Assembly (NCBI GenBank): GCA_902826865.1
Contig: CADEGN010000010.1
Coordinates: forward strand, 13,066 to 56,311
Source of the DNA: an uncultured Myxococcales bacterium
Lineage (GTDB): Bacteria; Myxococcota_A; Polyangia; Nannocystales; Nannocystaceae
Direction: 5' to 3'
Length of the DNA stretch: 43,246 nt
Positions 8,971 to 18,180 of the stretch are shown in pieces (positions within the stretch are counted from its first letter, which is position 1; each line of letters begins with the position of its first letter). Under the pieces are notes generated by a model. It saw only the letters and a list, made by a program, of their open reading frames with translations, made no database searches and had not been told where the DNA came from. The translations under genes and the position numbers were made by a program.

Positions 8971-8976
8971 ATATTT
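8971..8976 (+). promoter_or_regulatory. Candidate -10 box for the CBS gene
   Basis: ATATTT lies exactly 6 nt before ATG 8983 and stands out in GC-rich DNA. The position matches the TAnnnT boxes found 6-12 nt before other starts here, although the sequence itself is only similar. It supports leaderless initiation at 8983 rather than at the in-frame ATG 8881. Confidence 0.35.
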
Positions 8977-8982
8977 CCAGCG

Positions 8983-9432
8983 ATGCCGACGGGCAACATC
9001 GCCGACGTGTTTGACCGACCTGTGTGGGCGCTGATGACTGCAGATCCCGCCTCCGTCCACCCTAGCCAGCGGTTGTCCGTCGTCCGGCACGCAATGACCG
9101 CGTCGGGAGGGCACCACGTTCCCGTCGTCGAAGATGGCCGGTTTGTCGGGTTGATTGCCCCCTCCGATCTACTCCGTGTCCTGCCCCCAAACGCGTACAG
9201 CTCGAGCCCAGAGGCGCTCGACCGTGCACTCGATCGCGTACCGCTCCGCGACGCGATGGCCGAGGATGTGGTGACCATTGGCATCGATGCCAGCGTGCGC
9301 GACGCGTGCGAGTTGCTCGCCCGCGGCGGTTTTCACTGCCTGCCGGTCATCGATCAGAAGGGCGAGCTCGCGGGCCTCATCACCACGAGCGACGTCATTC
9401 GCGCCGTTGTCGAGGCCGAGCGACGGCGCTGA
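8983..9432 (+). CDS. CBS-pair domain protein
   Basis: A 149-aa protein made almost wholly of two CBS motifs: WALMTADPASVHPSQRL...HHVPVVEDGRFVGLIAPSDLL in the first half and LRDAMAEDVVTIGIDASV...FHCLPVIDQKGELAGLITTSDVI in the second. Such stand-alone CBS pairs usually bind adenine nucleotides and act as energy sensors. An in-frame ATG at 8881 would add 34 residues of Ala/Thr-rich sequence outside the fold. I prefer 8983 because of the AT-rich box 6 nt before it and because the first CBS motif begins soon after. It lies just upstream of the cbb3 oxidase operon, so a link between energy state and respiration is attractive but inferred. Confidence 0.88.
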   Translation: MPTGNIADVFDRPVWALMTADPASVHPSQRLSVVRHAMTASGGHHVPVVEDGRFVGLIAPSDLLRVLPPNAYSSSPEALDRALDRVPLRDAMAEDVVTIGIDASVRDACELLARGGFHCLPVIDQKGELAGLITTSDVIRAVVEAERRR

Positions 9433-9626
9433 TCCGCGTGCGGGGAGTTGTCAGACTCACGCGTGATCGTTGCGCGCGGCGGACTGCGTTCGGCGCATCA
9501 ACGACGTGAAGCACCGCCGGGGTCGCGCACAACCGAAATTTGCCGGAGGCAGGCGCAGAATCCGTTCTAACGCGCAAGCCTTGCGTCGCCGACCGAGGCT
9601 GTCAGGCAACGCTTACGGTGGGTTCT

Positions 9627-9642
9627 TGGCGGCCAGGGTGCA
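9627..9642 (+). promoter_or_regulatory. Candidate sigma-54 promoter of the cco operon
   Basis: TGGCGGCCAGGGTGCA matches the sigma-54 pattern at the invariant GG (-24) and GC (-12) with the exact 10-base spacing, and has TGGC and TGCA at both ends. A start site about 12 nt downstream of the GC would fall near 9654, shortly before the ccoS ATG at 9672. Sigma-54 promoters are frequent in myxobacteria, but chance matches are also likely at this GC content. No FNR-like dyad was seen between 9433 and 9671. Confidence 0.4.
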
Positions 9643-9671
9643 ATAGAAGCCCCACGCAAACAGCGTTCGCC

Positions 9672-9830
9672 ATGGACGTCCTCTACATACTCGTTCCGCT
9701 CGCGACCGTCGTGGTCGCCGTCGGGCTAGCGGCCTTCCGCTGGGCACTGCGCAGCGGTCAGTTCGACGACCTGGAAACGCCACCCGTTCGCGTGATCTTC
9801 GACGACCGCGAGCACGAGGGCAAGACATGA
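9672..9830 (+). CDS. ccoS: cbb3 oxidase assembly protein CcoS
   Basis: A 52-aa protein with one N-terminal membrane helix ([18 protein letters not shown]) followed by the typical CcoS signature of an aromatic/Arg pair and [15 protein letters not shown]. CcoS is needed for insertion of cofactors or maturation of cbb3 oxidase. ATG 9672 is chosen because the helix starts there; an earlier in-frame ATG at 9540 would add residues unlike the family. The stop overlaps the start of the next gene as ATGA, which implies translational coupling. In many bacteria ccoS follows ccoI, whereas here it opens the operon. Confidence 0.9.
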   Translation: MDVLYILVPLATVVVAVGLAAFRWALRSGQFDDLETPPVRVIFDDREHEGKT

Positions 9831-11962
9831 GCAGCGTCACAGTTCGTTATGACGACGGTATCGTTCGTAGATTTGCACTCGCGACGGTCGTATGGGGCGT
9901 CATCGGCATGCTCGCGGGGCTTTGGCTGGCGCTCGAGTTGGCGAATGTCAAATTCAACCTCGGCCTGCAATACGTCAGCTTCGGACGTCTCCGGCCGTTG
10001 CACACAAACGCGGTGATCTTCGCGTTCGTCGGCAACGCGATCTTCGCCGGCATTTACTACTCGTCGCAACGGCTTCTAAAAACGCGGATGTTCAGCGACA
10101 AGTTGTCGAACGCCCACTTCTGGGGTTGGCAGCTCATCATTGTCGCCGCTGCTGTCACGCTGCCGCTGGGCATCACCAGTTCCAAAGAGTATGCGGAGCT
10201 CGAGTGGCCGATCGACATCGCGATCGCACTCGTGTGGGTGGTCTTCGGGGCCAACTTCTTTGCCACTCTCGCCAAGCGCCGCGAGAAGCACCTATACGTC
10301 GCGATCTGGTTCTACATCGCGTCGATCGTCACCATCGCGCTTCTCCATATTGTGAACTCGCTGGCCGTGCCGGTCTCGGTGCTCAAGAGCTACTCCGTGT
10401 TCGCGGGGGCCCAAGACGCGCTGGTGCAGTGGTGGTACGCGCATAACGCCGTCGCGTTTTTCCTAACGACCCCGTACCTCGGCCTGATGTACTACTTCAT
10501 GCCGAAGGCGGCCAAGCGCCCCGTCTATAGCTACCGGCTCTCGATCATCCACTTCTGGGCGCTGGTGTTCCTTTACATCTGGGCGGGCCCGCACCACCTG
10601 CTCAACTCCGCGCTGCCGGACTGGGCCCAGTCGATGGGCACGGTGTTCTCGATCATGCTTCTGGCGCCGAGCTGGGGCGGGATGATCAACGGCCTGCTGA
10701 CCCTGCGTGGCGCGTGGGACAAGCTGCGGACCGACCCGATTCTCAAGTTCTTCGTCGTCGCGATCACCTTCTACGGCATGTCGACGTTCGAAGGTCCGAT
10801 GATGTCGCTGAAGTCGGTCAACGGGCTGTCGCACTTCACCAACTGGACGGTCGCGCACGCCCACGCCGGCGCACTCGGGTGGAACGGGTTTTTCACATTT
10901 GGCATGTTGTACTGGCTGATGCCTCGGTTGTGGAGGACCGAGCTTCACAGCAAGAGCTTGGCGGGCCTGCACTTCTGGTTCTCGCTGCTCGGCATCGCCG
11001 GCTACGTGCTCAGCATGTGGGCTGCTGGCATCACCGAAGGCCTGATGTGGAAGGAGTTCGACTCCGAAGGGCGGCTCGTTTACCCCGTGTGGGCCGAAAT
11101 GGTGCCATCGCTGTCCGCGATGTACTGGGCGCGCGCACTGTCAGGCGCGCTCTACCTCACCGGCCTGCTCGTGATGGTCTACAACCTCTACAAGACCTAC
11201 CAGCGCCGCGGCGAGATCGCCGACGAGACAGTCGAGGTTGTCGTCGCCGAGAGGCCGCAAGCGACCTCGAGCGTCGACTGGCACCACAAGCTCGAGGGTC
11301 GCCCGCTCACATTCACCCTGTGGGTCACGGTGGCGGCGGCAGCGGGTGGCCTATTCGAGCTGGTGCCGAGCATGGCGATCAAGGGGAACATCCCCACCAT
11401 CGCCGCCGTTCGGCCATACACGCCGCTCGAGCTTGCCGGTCGCGACCTGTACATCCGCGAGGGCTGCGTCAATTGCCACTCGCAGATGGTCCGTCCGTTC
11501 CGCGAAGAGACCCTACGTTACGGCGAGTACGCCAAGCCGGGCGAGTTCGTCTACGACCGCCCGTTCCTCTGGGGTTCACGACGCATCGGGCCCGATCTCT
11601 TGCGCGTAGGCGGAAAGTACCCCGACTCCTGGCACTTCAGTCACCTTATCGACCCGCAGTCGACGTCGCCCGGATCGTTGATGCCGCCGTACGAGCACCT
11701 CGTCGATGAGCCACTCGATCTGTCGAACATCGACGCCAAGATCGACATCTTCAACAGCGTGTTCGACGCCCCGTATAGCAAGTACGAGCTGCAGCACACC
11801 GAGGTCATCGCCAAGGCACAAGCCGCGACGATCGCCGATGGCCTGCGGCAGGCTGGCTACCCTGACGTCCGCGATCGCAACATCGTCGCGATGATTGCGT
11901 ATCTACAGCGCCTTGGCACCGATATCCGCGGTGCCACCACTGCCGAGGGAGCTGCGCCATGA
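9827..11962 (+). CDS. ccoNO: cbb3 cytochrome c oxidase, fused subunits I and II (CcoN-CcoO)
   Basis: A 711-aa fusion. Residues 1-465 form the catalytic subunit CcoN, with about 12 membrane helices and the expected haem and copper ligands: H59 (LHTN), H206 (WYAHN), H256/H257 (GPHH), H344 and H346 (VAHAHAG). After a linker of about 25 residues, a single helix near 494-511 and a CcoO-type cytochrome c domain follow, with CVNCH (C547, C550, H551) and a likely axial Met in [10 protein letters not shown]. The enzyme reduces O2 to water with high affinity and pumps protons. Fused CcoNO proteins are known in several phyla. The gene overlaps ccoS and ccoQ by ATGA at both ends, giving near-equal synthesis. 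Confidence 0.96.
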   Translation: MSSVTVRYDDGIVRRFALATVVWGVIGMLAGLWLALELANVKFNLGLQYVSFGRLRPLHTNAVIFAFVGNAIFAGIYYSSQRLLKTRMFSDKLSNAHFWGWQLIIVAAAVTLPLGITSSKEYAELEWPIDIAIALVWVVFGANFFATLAKRREKHLYVAIWFYIASIVTIALLHIVNSLAVPVSVLKSYSVFAGAQDALVQWWYAHNAVAFFLTTPYLGLMYYFMPKAAKRPVYSYRLSIIHFWALVFLYIWAGPHHLLNSALPDWAQSMGTVFSIMLLAPSWGGMINGLLTLRGAWDKLRTDPILKFFVVAITFYGMSTFEGPMMSLKSVNGLSHFTNWTVAHAHAGALGWNGFFTFGMLYWLMPRLWRTELHSKSLAGLHFWFSLLGIAGYVLSMWAAGITEGLMWKEFDSEGRLVYPVWAEMVPSLSAMYWARALSGALYLTGLLVMVYNLYKTYQRRGEIADETVEVVVAERPQATSSVDWHHKLEGRPLTFTLWVTVAAAAGGLFELVPSMAIKGNIPTIAAVRPYTPLELAGRDLYIREGCVNCHSQMVRPFREETLRYGEYAKPGEFVYDRPFLWGSRRIGPDLLRVGGKYPDSWHFSHLIDPQSTSPGSLMPPYEHLVDEPLDLSNIDAKIDIFNSVFDAPYSKYELQHTEVIAKAQAATIADGLRQAGYPDVRDRNIVAMIAYLQRLGTDIRGATTAEGAAP

Positions 11963-12138
11963 AGTCTCTCGTCCTATCCCGCACCGATCTATTGTTCCTC
12001 CCGGAGATCGCGCTCTTCATCTTTTTCGCGATCTTCGTGGGCGCCCTGGTGCTGGTCCTGCGGCCTGGCGCCAAGGAGGCGTATGCCCGATTCCGCTTCA
12101 TGGCCCTCGACGAAAGCGACCAGGAGAACGACGGATGA
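11959..12138 (+). CDS. ccoQ: cbb3 oxidase subunit CcoQ
   Basis: A 59-aa protein with one membrane helix (about residues 11-34, [20 protein letters not shown]) and a charged tail ending in DESDQEND, the usual build of CcoQ, a small subunit that stabilises the complex. It overlaps ccoNO by ATGA at the start and ccoP by ATGA at the end. Its identity depends mainly on position and topology because CcoQ sequences are poorly conserved. Confidence 0.85.
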   Translation: MKSLVLSRTDLLFLPEIALFIFFAIFVGALVLVLRPGAKEAYARFRFMALDESDQENDG

Positions 12139-12716
12139 GCCGCGTCGAAGACAAGAGTTTCGAATACGACTACGACGGCATCGAGGAGTACGACAACCCG
12201 CTGCCACGCTGGTGGGTATGGTTGTTCGTCGGCACCGTGGTGTTCGCGGCGGTTTACATCCCCTACTTCCACTTCGGGCCGGGGCAGTTGCCGAGCGCTG
12301 CCTGGCAGAGCGACATGGACGAGTGGCTGAAGTTGCACCCACCCGTACCGCTACCGAGCGAGGAGGAACTCGCCAACCTCGAAGCGGAGCCCGGGATCCT
12401 TGATCGGGGCAGGAGCGTCTTTGCCACCCGCTGCAGCTCCTGTCACGCCCTCGACGGTGGTGGGCTTATCGGCCCTAACCTCACCGACGATCATACGATC
12501 CACGGCTACTCCCGCGCGAGCATTGCCAAGGTCGTGCACGACGGCGTACCTGCCAAGGGCATGCTTGCGTGGGGACAACAGCTGTCGCGCGAAGAAGTGC
12601 TGGCGGTAGGGCTGTTCACCTTCCACCTGCGCGGGAAGGTGGCGGCAAACCCCAAGGCTCCCCAGGGAGACCCCATCCCGAGTGGCTCACCCCATGCCTC
12701 TGCCGACACCCCATGA
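12135..12716 (+). CDS. ccoP: cbb3 oxidase subunit CcoP, single-haem form
   Basis: A 193-aa subunit. The N-terminus has the CcoP signature YDGIEEYDNPLPRWWVWLF followed by a membrane helix to about residue 45. One cytochrome c domain follows with CSSCH (C100, C103, H104), GPNLTDD and a probable axial Met in GMLAWG. Standard CcoP subunits carry two CXXCH sites and are about 290-310 aa; here only one domain is present and no second CXXCH is found. ATG 12135 overlaps the ccoQ stop, and the CcoP signature begins right after it; the upstream extension of the frame merely reads ccoQ in another frame. The final 34 bases overlap ccoG. The single-haem state may be offset by the cytochrome at 17779. Confidence 0.93.
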   Translation: MSRVEDKSFEYDYDGIEEYDNPLPRWWVWLFVGTVVFAAVYIPYFHFGPGQLPSAAWQSDMDEWLKLHPPVPLPSEEELANLEAEPGILDRGRSVFATRCSSCHALDGGGLIGPNLTDDHTIHGYSRASIAKVVHDGVPAKGMLAWGQQLSREEVLAVGLFTFHLRGKVAANPKAPQGDPIPSGSPHASADTP

Positions 12717-14109
12717 GGCCGGGCGAACGCCGGAGAGTCCGGCGTTGCCCTCTGAGGCGCCCAAGACGATCGGGCGCGGCGGTCGCCGGGTATGGCTATA
12801 CCCGGAGTGGTTCCGCGGTCGGATGCTCACGCTCCGCACCATCGTCCACTGGGTATTTCTTGCGATGCTGTTGATCGGCCCGTGGATCAACATCGGTGCC
12901 CATCCTGCGATCCGTATCGACATCGTAGGTCGACGGATCCACTTCTGGGGACTGCATCTGTTTGCCACAGACGGCAGTTACCTGCTTTTTTTGTTCGGGT
13001 TCGTCGTGTTCGCGGTATTTCTTTTTACCGCGTTGTTCGGCCGCGTCTGGTGCGGCTGGGCCTGCCCCCAAACCGTGTTCATCGAGTCGCTCGTCCGCCC
13101 GATCGAGCGCTTGATCGAAGGGTCCGCGCACGAAAGACGCAAGCTCGACGCGGCACCTTGGACGATCGGCAAGATCGCCCGAAAGCTGGCGAAGTACGCC
13201 TCCTACGTCGTGATCGCCGGGATGATCGGCACCACGTTCACGGCGTATTTCCTCGGCCACGAAGGCACATTCGAAGCCCAGCTCCATCCAAGTCGCCACC
13301 CCGCCGGCACATTCACCTTCCTCTTCGTCACCGGATTATTGGTGTTCGACTTCGCGTACTTTCGCGAACAAGTGTGCCTGGTGGTGTGCCCCTACGGGCG
13401 GTTCCAGTCGGCGCTCACCGACCGGCACTCGCTCATGGTTCTCTACGATGATCCGCGCGGCGAGCCTCGCGGGAAAAAGGGCACCCAGGGCGCGGGCGAC
13501 TGCGTTGACTGCAACCGCTGCGTCCAGGTCTGCCCGACCGGGACCGACATCCGCCGCGGCGTGACGATGGAATGCACCCAATGCATGGCGTGCATCGACG
13601 CGTGTGACGATGTGATGGGCAAGCTCCACCGTCCGCTGGGTCTGATCAAGATCACAAGCGAGAACGCGGTGGCGCGCACACCCACGCACGTCGTCCGCCC
13701 GCGCGTCATCGTCTATGCCGTGGGCGTGGCGGCTGTGATGCTGGCGTTCACGGTGGGCGTGCTCAGGCGCAGCGATATCGAGCTCAACATGAGCCGCCAA
13801 GTCGGGGCTCCGTTCATCCAACTCGAGGGCGATCGCCTGCAAAACTCGATGAACCTGCGCATCGCGAACAAGGGCGATGTCGCCCGCACGTTTACGGTCG
13901 CGCCGGTCGATCCACCCGAGCTCGAGCTGATCGCGCCGATGAGCCCGTTCACGGTATCTCCCGGCGCCGTGGATCACATGCCCGTGTTCCTGGTGCTGCC
14001 GCGCACTGCCGTCGTAGGACGCAAGCAGACGGTGCGACTCATGGTCGACGACGGGGCTGAGTTCAGCCAGGAAGTCTCGACGGAGTTCCTCGGTGGAGGT
14101 GCAAAGTGA
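12682..14109 (+). CDS. ccoG: Cytochrome oxidase accessory protein CcoG (RdxA/FixG family)
   Basis: A 475-aa polyferredoxin. Helices lie at about residues 55-75, 95-120, 165-190, 215-232 and 335-355. The VWCGWACPQTVF segment is typical of the family. Two [4Fe-4S] motifs follow: CVDCNRCVQVCP (from C274) and CTQCMACIDACD (from C298). The C-terminal 110 residues form the immunoglobulin-like periplasmic domain. CcoG acts in copper reduction and delivery for cbb3 assembly. Two in-frame ATGs, 12682 and 12694, are possible; both overlap the end of ccoP. The stop overlaps the GTG of ccoH. Confidence 0.95.
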   Translation: MAHPMPLPTPHEAGRTPESPALPSEAPKTIGRGGRRVWLYPEWFRGRMLTLRTIVHWVFLAMLLIGPWINIGAHPAIRIDIVGRRIHFWGLHLFATDGSYLLFLFGFVVFAVFLFTALFGRVWCGWACPQTVFIESLVRPIERLIEGSAHERRKLDAAPWTIGKIARKLAKYASYVVIAGMIGTTFTAYFLGHEGTFEAQLHPSRHPAGTFTFLFVTGLLVFDFAYFREQVCLVVCPYGRFQSALTDRHSLMVLYDDPRGEPRGKKGTQGAGDCVDCNRCVQVCPTGTDIRRGVTMECTQCMACIDACDDVMGKLHRPLGLIKITSENAVARTPTHVVRPRVIVYAVGVAAVMLAFTVGVLRRSDIELNMSRQVGAPFIQLEGDRLQNSMNLRIANKGDVARTFTVAPVDPPELELIAPMSPFTVSPGAVDHMPVFLVLPRTAVVGRKQTVRLMVDDGAEFSQEVSTEFLGGGAK

Positions 14110-14597
14110 AGAAGTCGGCCGGCTCGCCGTGGCCATTTGCGATCGCGACCAGCCTTGCCATTGTCGTGGGGATCAACCTCGTCATGGTTTGGATCGCCGT
14201 CACGAATCCTTCGGCACCGGCTGTCGGTGACTACGAGGCGGACGCGCTCGCGTATGATCGCGTGATCGAGGCCCGCGCCGCGGCGCGGAGTCTTGGCTGG
14301 CGGGTCGACGTTACGCCGTGCGTGACACCCGACCGCCGCGGCTGTGAGGTCGTCGTCGAGGTTCGCGACAGCCAGGGCCGCGGCGTCACGGGACTGCACG
14401 GCACCCTCGACGCCCGTAGGGCCGATGTCACCGCTCTCGACCGATCCTCGACGATCGAGCCCGCCGAGGTCGCGGGCCGCTACCACGCCTTGCTCCCACT
14501 GGCGCGTCCAGGAAGCTACGCGCTCGCGATCGTCCTCGACGGGGGCCCGGCGCGATGGTTTGACGAGCGCACCTACGCGATCGGGGTCGGCCGATGA
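14106..14597 (+). CDS. ccoH: cbb3 oxidase assembly protein CcoH (FixH family)
   Basis: A 163-aa protein with a single N-terminal membrane helix (about residues 10-33) and a periplasmic domain. The family markers are the post-helix VTNPSAPAVGDYEADALAYDR stretch, VVVEVRDSQGRGVTG, and the end RYHALLPLARPGSYAL. FixH/CcoH binds assembly intermediates of the oxidase. It begins with GTG in a GTGA overlap with the ccoG stop and ends in an ATGA overlap with the next gene, so it is firmly part of the operon. Confidence 0.9.
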   Translation: MKKSAGSPWPFAIATSLAIVVGINLVMVWIAVTNPSAPAVGDYEADALAYDRVIEARAAARSLGWRVDVTPCVTPDRRGCEVVVEVRDSQGRGVTGLHGTLDARRADVTALDRSSTIEPAEVAGRYHALLPLARPGSYALAIVLDGGPARWFDERTYAIGVGR

Positions 14598-15292
14598 CGC
14601 TCGCCGCAATCGCCCTCGCCAGTCTGCTCGGCAGTGTGCACTGCGCGGGGATGTGCGGCGGCATCGCCACGGTGGCATGCGGAGGCGGCCCTCGCCTGTC
14701 CCGCCCTGCGGCCGCGATCGGTTACCACGGCGCGCGACTCGTCGGCTACGTCGCTCTCGGTCTGCTTGCGGGCGTTGTGGGCGCGAGCGTGGACTCTGCA
14801 TGGCGTGCAGTGGTTGGGGCCCAAACAGCGATGGGGTTCCTTACCGCGGCGCTATTGCTCGTCGTCGCGCTTCGGCAGCTCGTACCGCACGGCCCACAGC
14901 TCACGCAGCTGAGGCGCGGGCCAAGGCGTCATCGCGTCTCAAGCCTCCTGGCGCGTGTCCTCGCGCGACGCGGCATCGTTGGCGCGGCTGGGGTTGGGCT
15001 ACTCACCGCGTTGTTGCCATGCGCGTGGCTATGGAGCTTCGTGATCTTGGCCGCCGGAACCGCCGACGCGTTCTCGGCCGCAGCAGTGATGGCTGCCACA
15101 TGGTTGGGGACCCTCCCGGCCCTCGGGCTCGTCGGTGTGGCAGGAGCGACCGCCACGCGGATCCTGGGTCGCCGGGCGCCGCAGGTGACGGCCGCGATCC
15201 TCATCGCGCTGGCCGTGCTTAGCGCAGGGCATCGGCTCGTCCCGGCCGATGCCGCCGACAAGGCCCTGGCGGAGGAACCGTCGTGCCACTGA
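14594..15292 (+). CDS. DsbD/SafE-like membrane protein of the cco operon
   Basis: A 232-aa integral membrane protein with about six helices. The first helix has LGSVHCAGMCGG, the HCxxMCGG signature of the DsbD-like/SafE family (often annotated as sulfite exporter TauE/SafE or cytochrome biogenesis transmembrane protein). A second conserved patch, TALLPCAWLWSF, contains the partner Cys-Pro or Pro-Cys motif. Members next to ccoI are thought to help copper or thiol handling during cbb3 assembly; the actual substrate is not established. It overlaps ccoH by four bases and ccoI by ten. Confidence 0.85.
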   Translation: MTLAAIALASLLGSVHCAGMCGGIATVACGGGPRLSRPAAAIGYHGARLVGYVALGLLAGVVGASVDSAWRAVVGAQTAMGFLTAALLLVVALRQLVPHGPQLTQLRRGPRRHRVSSLLARVLARRGIVGAAGVGLLTALLPCAWLWSFVILAAGTADAFSAAAVMAATWLGTLPALGLVGVAGATATRILGRRAPQVTAAILIALAVLSAGHRLVPADAADKALAEEPSCH

Positions 15293-17766
15293 CCAGCGGT
15301 ACGTCGGCGAGCTGCGCCCACTGCGGTCAGCCCGCGCCGCACGGCATCGCGCCGGTGTTCTGTTGCTCGGGCTGCGAGACCGTCTTCGCCGCGCTGTCGC
15401 AGTGCGGACTCGGCGACTTCTATCGCCTGCGTACCGAGTTTGCGTCCACCACTGCTGCGCCAACGGCCGCCCGACGCAATGGCGACGACTACGACGCCCT
15501 CGACGACACCGAGGCACTCCGTGAACGTGGCTTCGCTCCGGGTGACGTGCTCTTGAGAATCGCCGGTCTGCACTGCGCCGCGTGTGTATGGGTATTGGAG
15601 CGCCTGCCACGCGCCTTGCCGGGTGTGCTCGAAGCCCGCGTTGATCTCGGGGCGAACACGTTGCGCCTGCGCTGGGACCCCGGGCAGATCCAGCTGTCGC
15701 GCATCGCCAGATTCGTCCACGACCTCGGCTACGTGCCGCGGCTCGGCGCCGCCGAGGTTCAAGCCGCGGCCCAAACCCGTTCGCGGCGCGAACTATGGCG
15801 ACTTGGGGTGACCGGTGCACTCGCGGGCAACGCAATGATGGCTGCATTCGCGCTCTACGCCGGTGAGCTGTCGACGATGGAGCCCGGCTTCGTGCAGATG
15901 TTCAAGTGGCTGGGACTTGCCTTCGCCCTGCCGGCGGTGACGTGGGGCGCTTGGCCATTCTATCGCGGTGCGCTGGCGGGGCTGCGAGTGCGGACCTTCC
16001 ATATGGATCTGCCGATCGCCCTCGGGCTTGTCACCGGGTTCGCCGCCAGCGCGTGGGCCACCGTCACCGGGGATAGCCACATCTACTTCGACACGATCAC
16101 GATCCTCGTGTTCCTTCTCCTGGTCGGCCGGCGCTTGCAGAGCTGGGGACAACAGCAGGCGCGAACGCAAGCGGAGCTGCTTGGCAATCTGCTTCCGTCG
16201 ATGGTCGAGCGCCGCGTGGGGGCAGGCTGGCAAAGCGTTCGCAGTCGCGAGCTCGCGATTGGCGACGTCATCCGCGTGGGTGGCGACGAACGTTTCGGGG
16301 CGGACGGAGAGATCCGCACTGGATCGACGCACGTGGACGTCGCGATCCTAACCGGGGAATCTGCCCCGGAACCGGTCGCGTCGGGTTCGCAGGTTCTCGC
16401 CGGTTCGACGAACCTCGGCGACACGGTTGAGGTCGTGGTTACACGCGTCGGCGGCGACACCCGCGTCGGGACGATCCTCGCGCGCGCGTGCTCTGCCGAC
16501 GCACGGCCAGCTGCCATCGTACGATTCGCGGATCGAGTCGCGGGATGGTTCGTCGCGGTCGTTCTTGCGCTCGCGGCGGCCGCGGGCGCGTGGTGGTGGT
16601 CGTATGCTCCGCACCGCGCTTTTGACGTCGTCGTGTCGCTTCTGGTGATCTCGTGCCCGTGCGCGCTCGGCCTCGCGACGCCGATGGCACTCGCGATCGC
16701 CCGCGGCCGCGCCGCACGGCGCAACTTGGTGGTGCGTTCGACCGCGACGCTGGAGACCCTCGGGCGCGTGGGCACTGTGATCTTCGACAAGACGGGTACG
16801 CTGACCGAAGGCCGACTGCGTGTCGTCGAGGCCGAGCTACCGGGCGAGTTGCGCCCGCTGTTGGCGGCGATCGAGCGGCGCAGCCGGCATCCTATCGCCC
16901 GGGCGATCTCGGCCTGGGCGTGCGACGCCGGCAGCGATCTCTTGATCCCGACAGCGTTCGAAGAGATCCCCGGGTCGGGCGTCGTCGCGGAGATCGCCGG
17001 GCATCGGATCCGCGTGGGCAGCACGAGTTGGATCCCCACAGAGCATCCGATGGCCGACCGCGCGGCCGTCCGTGCTCACACGCCGATTGTCGTCGAGTCC
17101 GACGGTAGCGTCGTCGGCGTCATCGCCGTTGCCGATCGAGTGCGTCCGGAGGCAGCCGCCATGGTGGCGCGTCTGCGCGATCTCGGAAAGACGATCATGA
17201 TCGCGAGCGGCGATCACCCGCGGGTGGTCGCGGCGGTCGCGGAGCAGCTCAAGATCGCTCACGCGTTTGGCGGGTGCTCGCCGGAGCGCAAGGCGAAGCT
17301 CGTGATCGAACACGGCCCGGCCGCCCTCATCGGCGACGGGATCAACGACGCCCTCGCGATGCGCGCCGCGGCTGCGAGTATTGCCGTGCGCGGCGGCGCC
17401 GAGGCAGCGCTCGCGGTCGCGGATGTCTATCTCGCCGATGAGAGCCTCGAGGCTGTCACGGAGCTGTTCGGCGGAGCGCGTGCCACCAACGCGGTGATCC
17501 TGCGCGGGCTAGGTTTTTCGTTGGCTTACAATCTACTCTTCGCCACACTCGCCGTGGCGGACCACGTCACTCCGCTTGTTGCGGCGGTTCTCATGCCGCT
17601 CAGCTCGCTCTGCGTCGTCGCGAATTCGTTGTGGTCGACGACGTTCTCCCGCGCCCACGGGGCCCACGCTTCGCAGCCGCACAGCCTCGATGCGCCACGT
17701 TTTTCGCTGTCGGAAGGGTTTTCCGACCCCATGCCTCAACCCCAGCCGCGTTCGGCGGCCCAGTGA
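15283..17766 (+). CDS. ccoI: Copper-exporting P1B-type ATPase CcoI
   Basis: An 827-aa heavy-metal ATPase. The N-terminus has a Cys-rich metal-binding region (CAHCG at C11, CCSGC at C27) as in CcoI/FixI proteins, then a heavy-metal-associated domain with GLHCAAC (C98, C101). Eight helices are expected; the ion pathway shows SCPCALGLATP (C458-P-C460). Phosphorylation occurs at D502 in DKTGTLTEG, with TGES, RSRHPIA and GDGINDALA also intact. It supplies copper to the periplasm for the CuB centre. GTG 15283 overlaps the preceding stop by ten bases. The C-terminal 40 residues are variable. Confidence 0.95.
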   Translation: MPLTSGTSASCAHCGQPAPHGIAPVFCCSGCETVFAALSQCGLGDFYRLRTEFASTTAAPTAARRNGDDYDALDDTEALRERGFAPGDVLLRIAGLHCAACVWVLERLPRALPGVLEARVDLGANTLRLRWDPGQIQLSRIARFVHDLGYVPRLGAAEVQAAAQTRSRRELWRLGVTGALAGNAMMAAFALYAGELSTMEPGFVQMFKWLGLAFALPAVTWGAWPFYRGALAGLRVRTFHMDLPIALGLVTGFAASAWATVTGDSHIYFDTITILVFLLLVGRRLQSWGQQQARTQAELLGNLLPSMVERRVGAGWQSVRSRELAIGDVIRVGGDERFGADGEIRTGSTHVDVAILTGESAPEPVASGSQVLAGSTNLGDTVEVVVTRVGGDTRVGTILARACSADARPAAIVRFADRVAGWFVAVVLALAAAAGAWWWSYAPHRAFDVVVSLLVISCPCALGLATPMALAIARGRAARRNLVVRSTATLETLGRVGTVIFDKTGTLTEGRLRVVEAELPGELRPLLAAIERRSRHPIARAISAWACDAGSDLLIPTAFEEIPGSGVVAEIAGHRIRVGSTSWIPTEHPMADRAAVRAHTPIVVESDGSVVGVIAVADRVRPEAAAMVARLRDLGKTIMIASGDHPRVVAAVAEQLKIAHAFGGCSPERKAKLVIEHGPAALIGDGINDALAMRAAAASIAVRGGAEAALAVADVYLADESLEAVTELFGGARATNAVILRGLGFSLAYNLLFATLAVADHVTPLVAAVLMPLSSLCVVANSLWSTTFSRAHGAHASQPHSLDAPRFSLSEGFSDPMPQPQPRSAAQ

Positions 17767-17778
17767 AAGAAGCAAACA

Positions 17779-18153
17779 ATGATTCGCTCCATTCTCGTGC
17801 CCGTTGTATTCGCCCTTGGCCTCGCCGCGTGCGGTGGCGGAAAGGAGACGAAGTCCAGCGCTGATCCAGCGGTGGTCGCCGAAGCCAAGCAGGTTTGGGA
17901 CACGCGTTGCGTCGCTTGCCACGGCCCGCAGGGCATGGGCAACGGCCTCAACGCAGCGTCGCTCAAGACGAAGCCGCGCAGCTTCAAGGACCAGAACTGG
18001 CAGAAGGAAACCCCCGATGACCGGATCAAGAAGGTCATCGTCGAGGGGGGCGCCGCGGTGGGACTGTCGGTGGAGATGGCGCCTAACGCCGATCTCGCGG
18101 GCAAGCCCGCGGTGGTCGAGGAGCTGCTCGCGATGATCCGCGGCTTCGTCTGA
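17779..18153 (+). CDS. Monohaem cytochrome c lipoprotein
   Basis: A 124-aa protein with a signal peptide ending in a lipobox (GLAAC, Cys near residue 19), a short polar linker and a class I cytochrome c domain with CVACHGPQGMGNG and a probable axial Met in LSVEMAPNADL. It follows ccoI after 12 bases, and AAAGAAG upstream of ATG is a reasonable ribosome site, so it is probably the last gene of the cco operon. It is likely held at the outer face of the inner membrane or at the outer membrane and could donate electrons to the oxidase, possibly replacing the haem domain missing from CcoP. That role is inferred. Confidence 0.9.
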   Translation: MIRSILVPVVFALGLAACGGGKETKSSADPAVVAEAKQVWDTRCVACHGPQGMGNGLNAASLKTKPRSFKDQNWQKETPDDRIKKVIVEGGAAVGLSVEMAPNADLAGKPAVVEELLAMIRGFV

Positions 18154-18180
18154 GGGGACCGCGGCCATCGGCTGGACCGC

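Noticed and set aside
11895..12134. N-terminal extension of ccoP
   Set aside because: It reads through the end of ccoNO and ccoQ in another frame; the CcoP signature begins just after ATG 12135, which overlaps the ccoQ stop.
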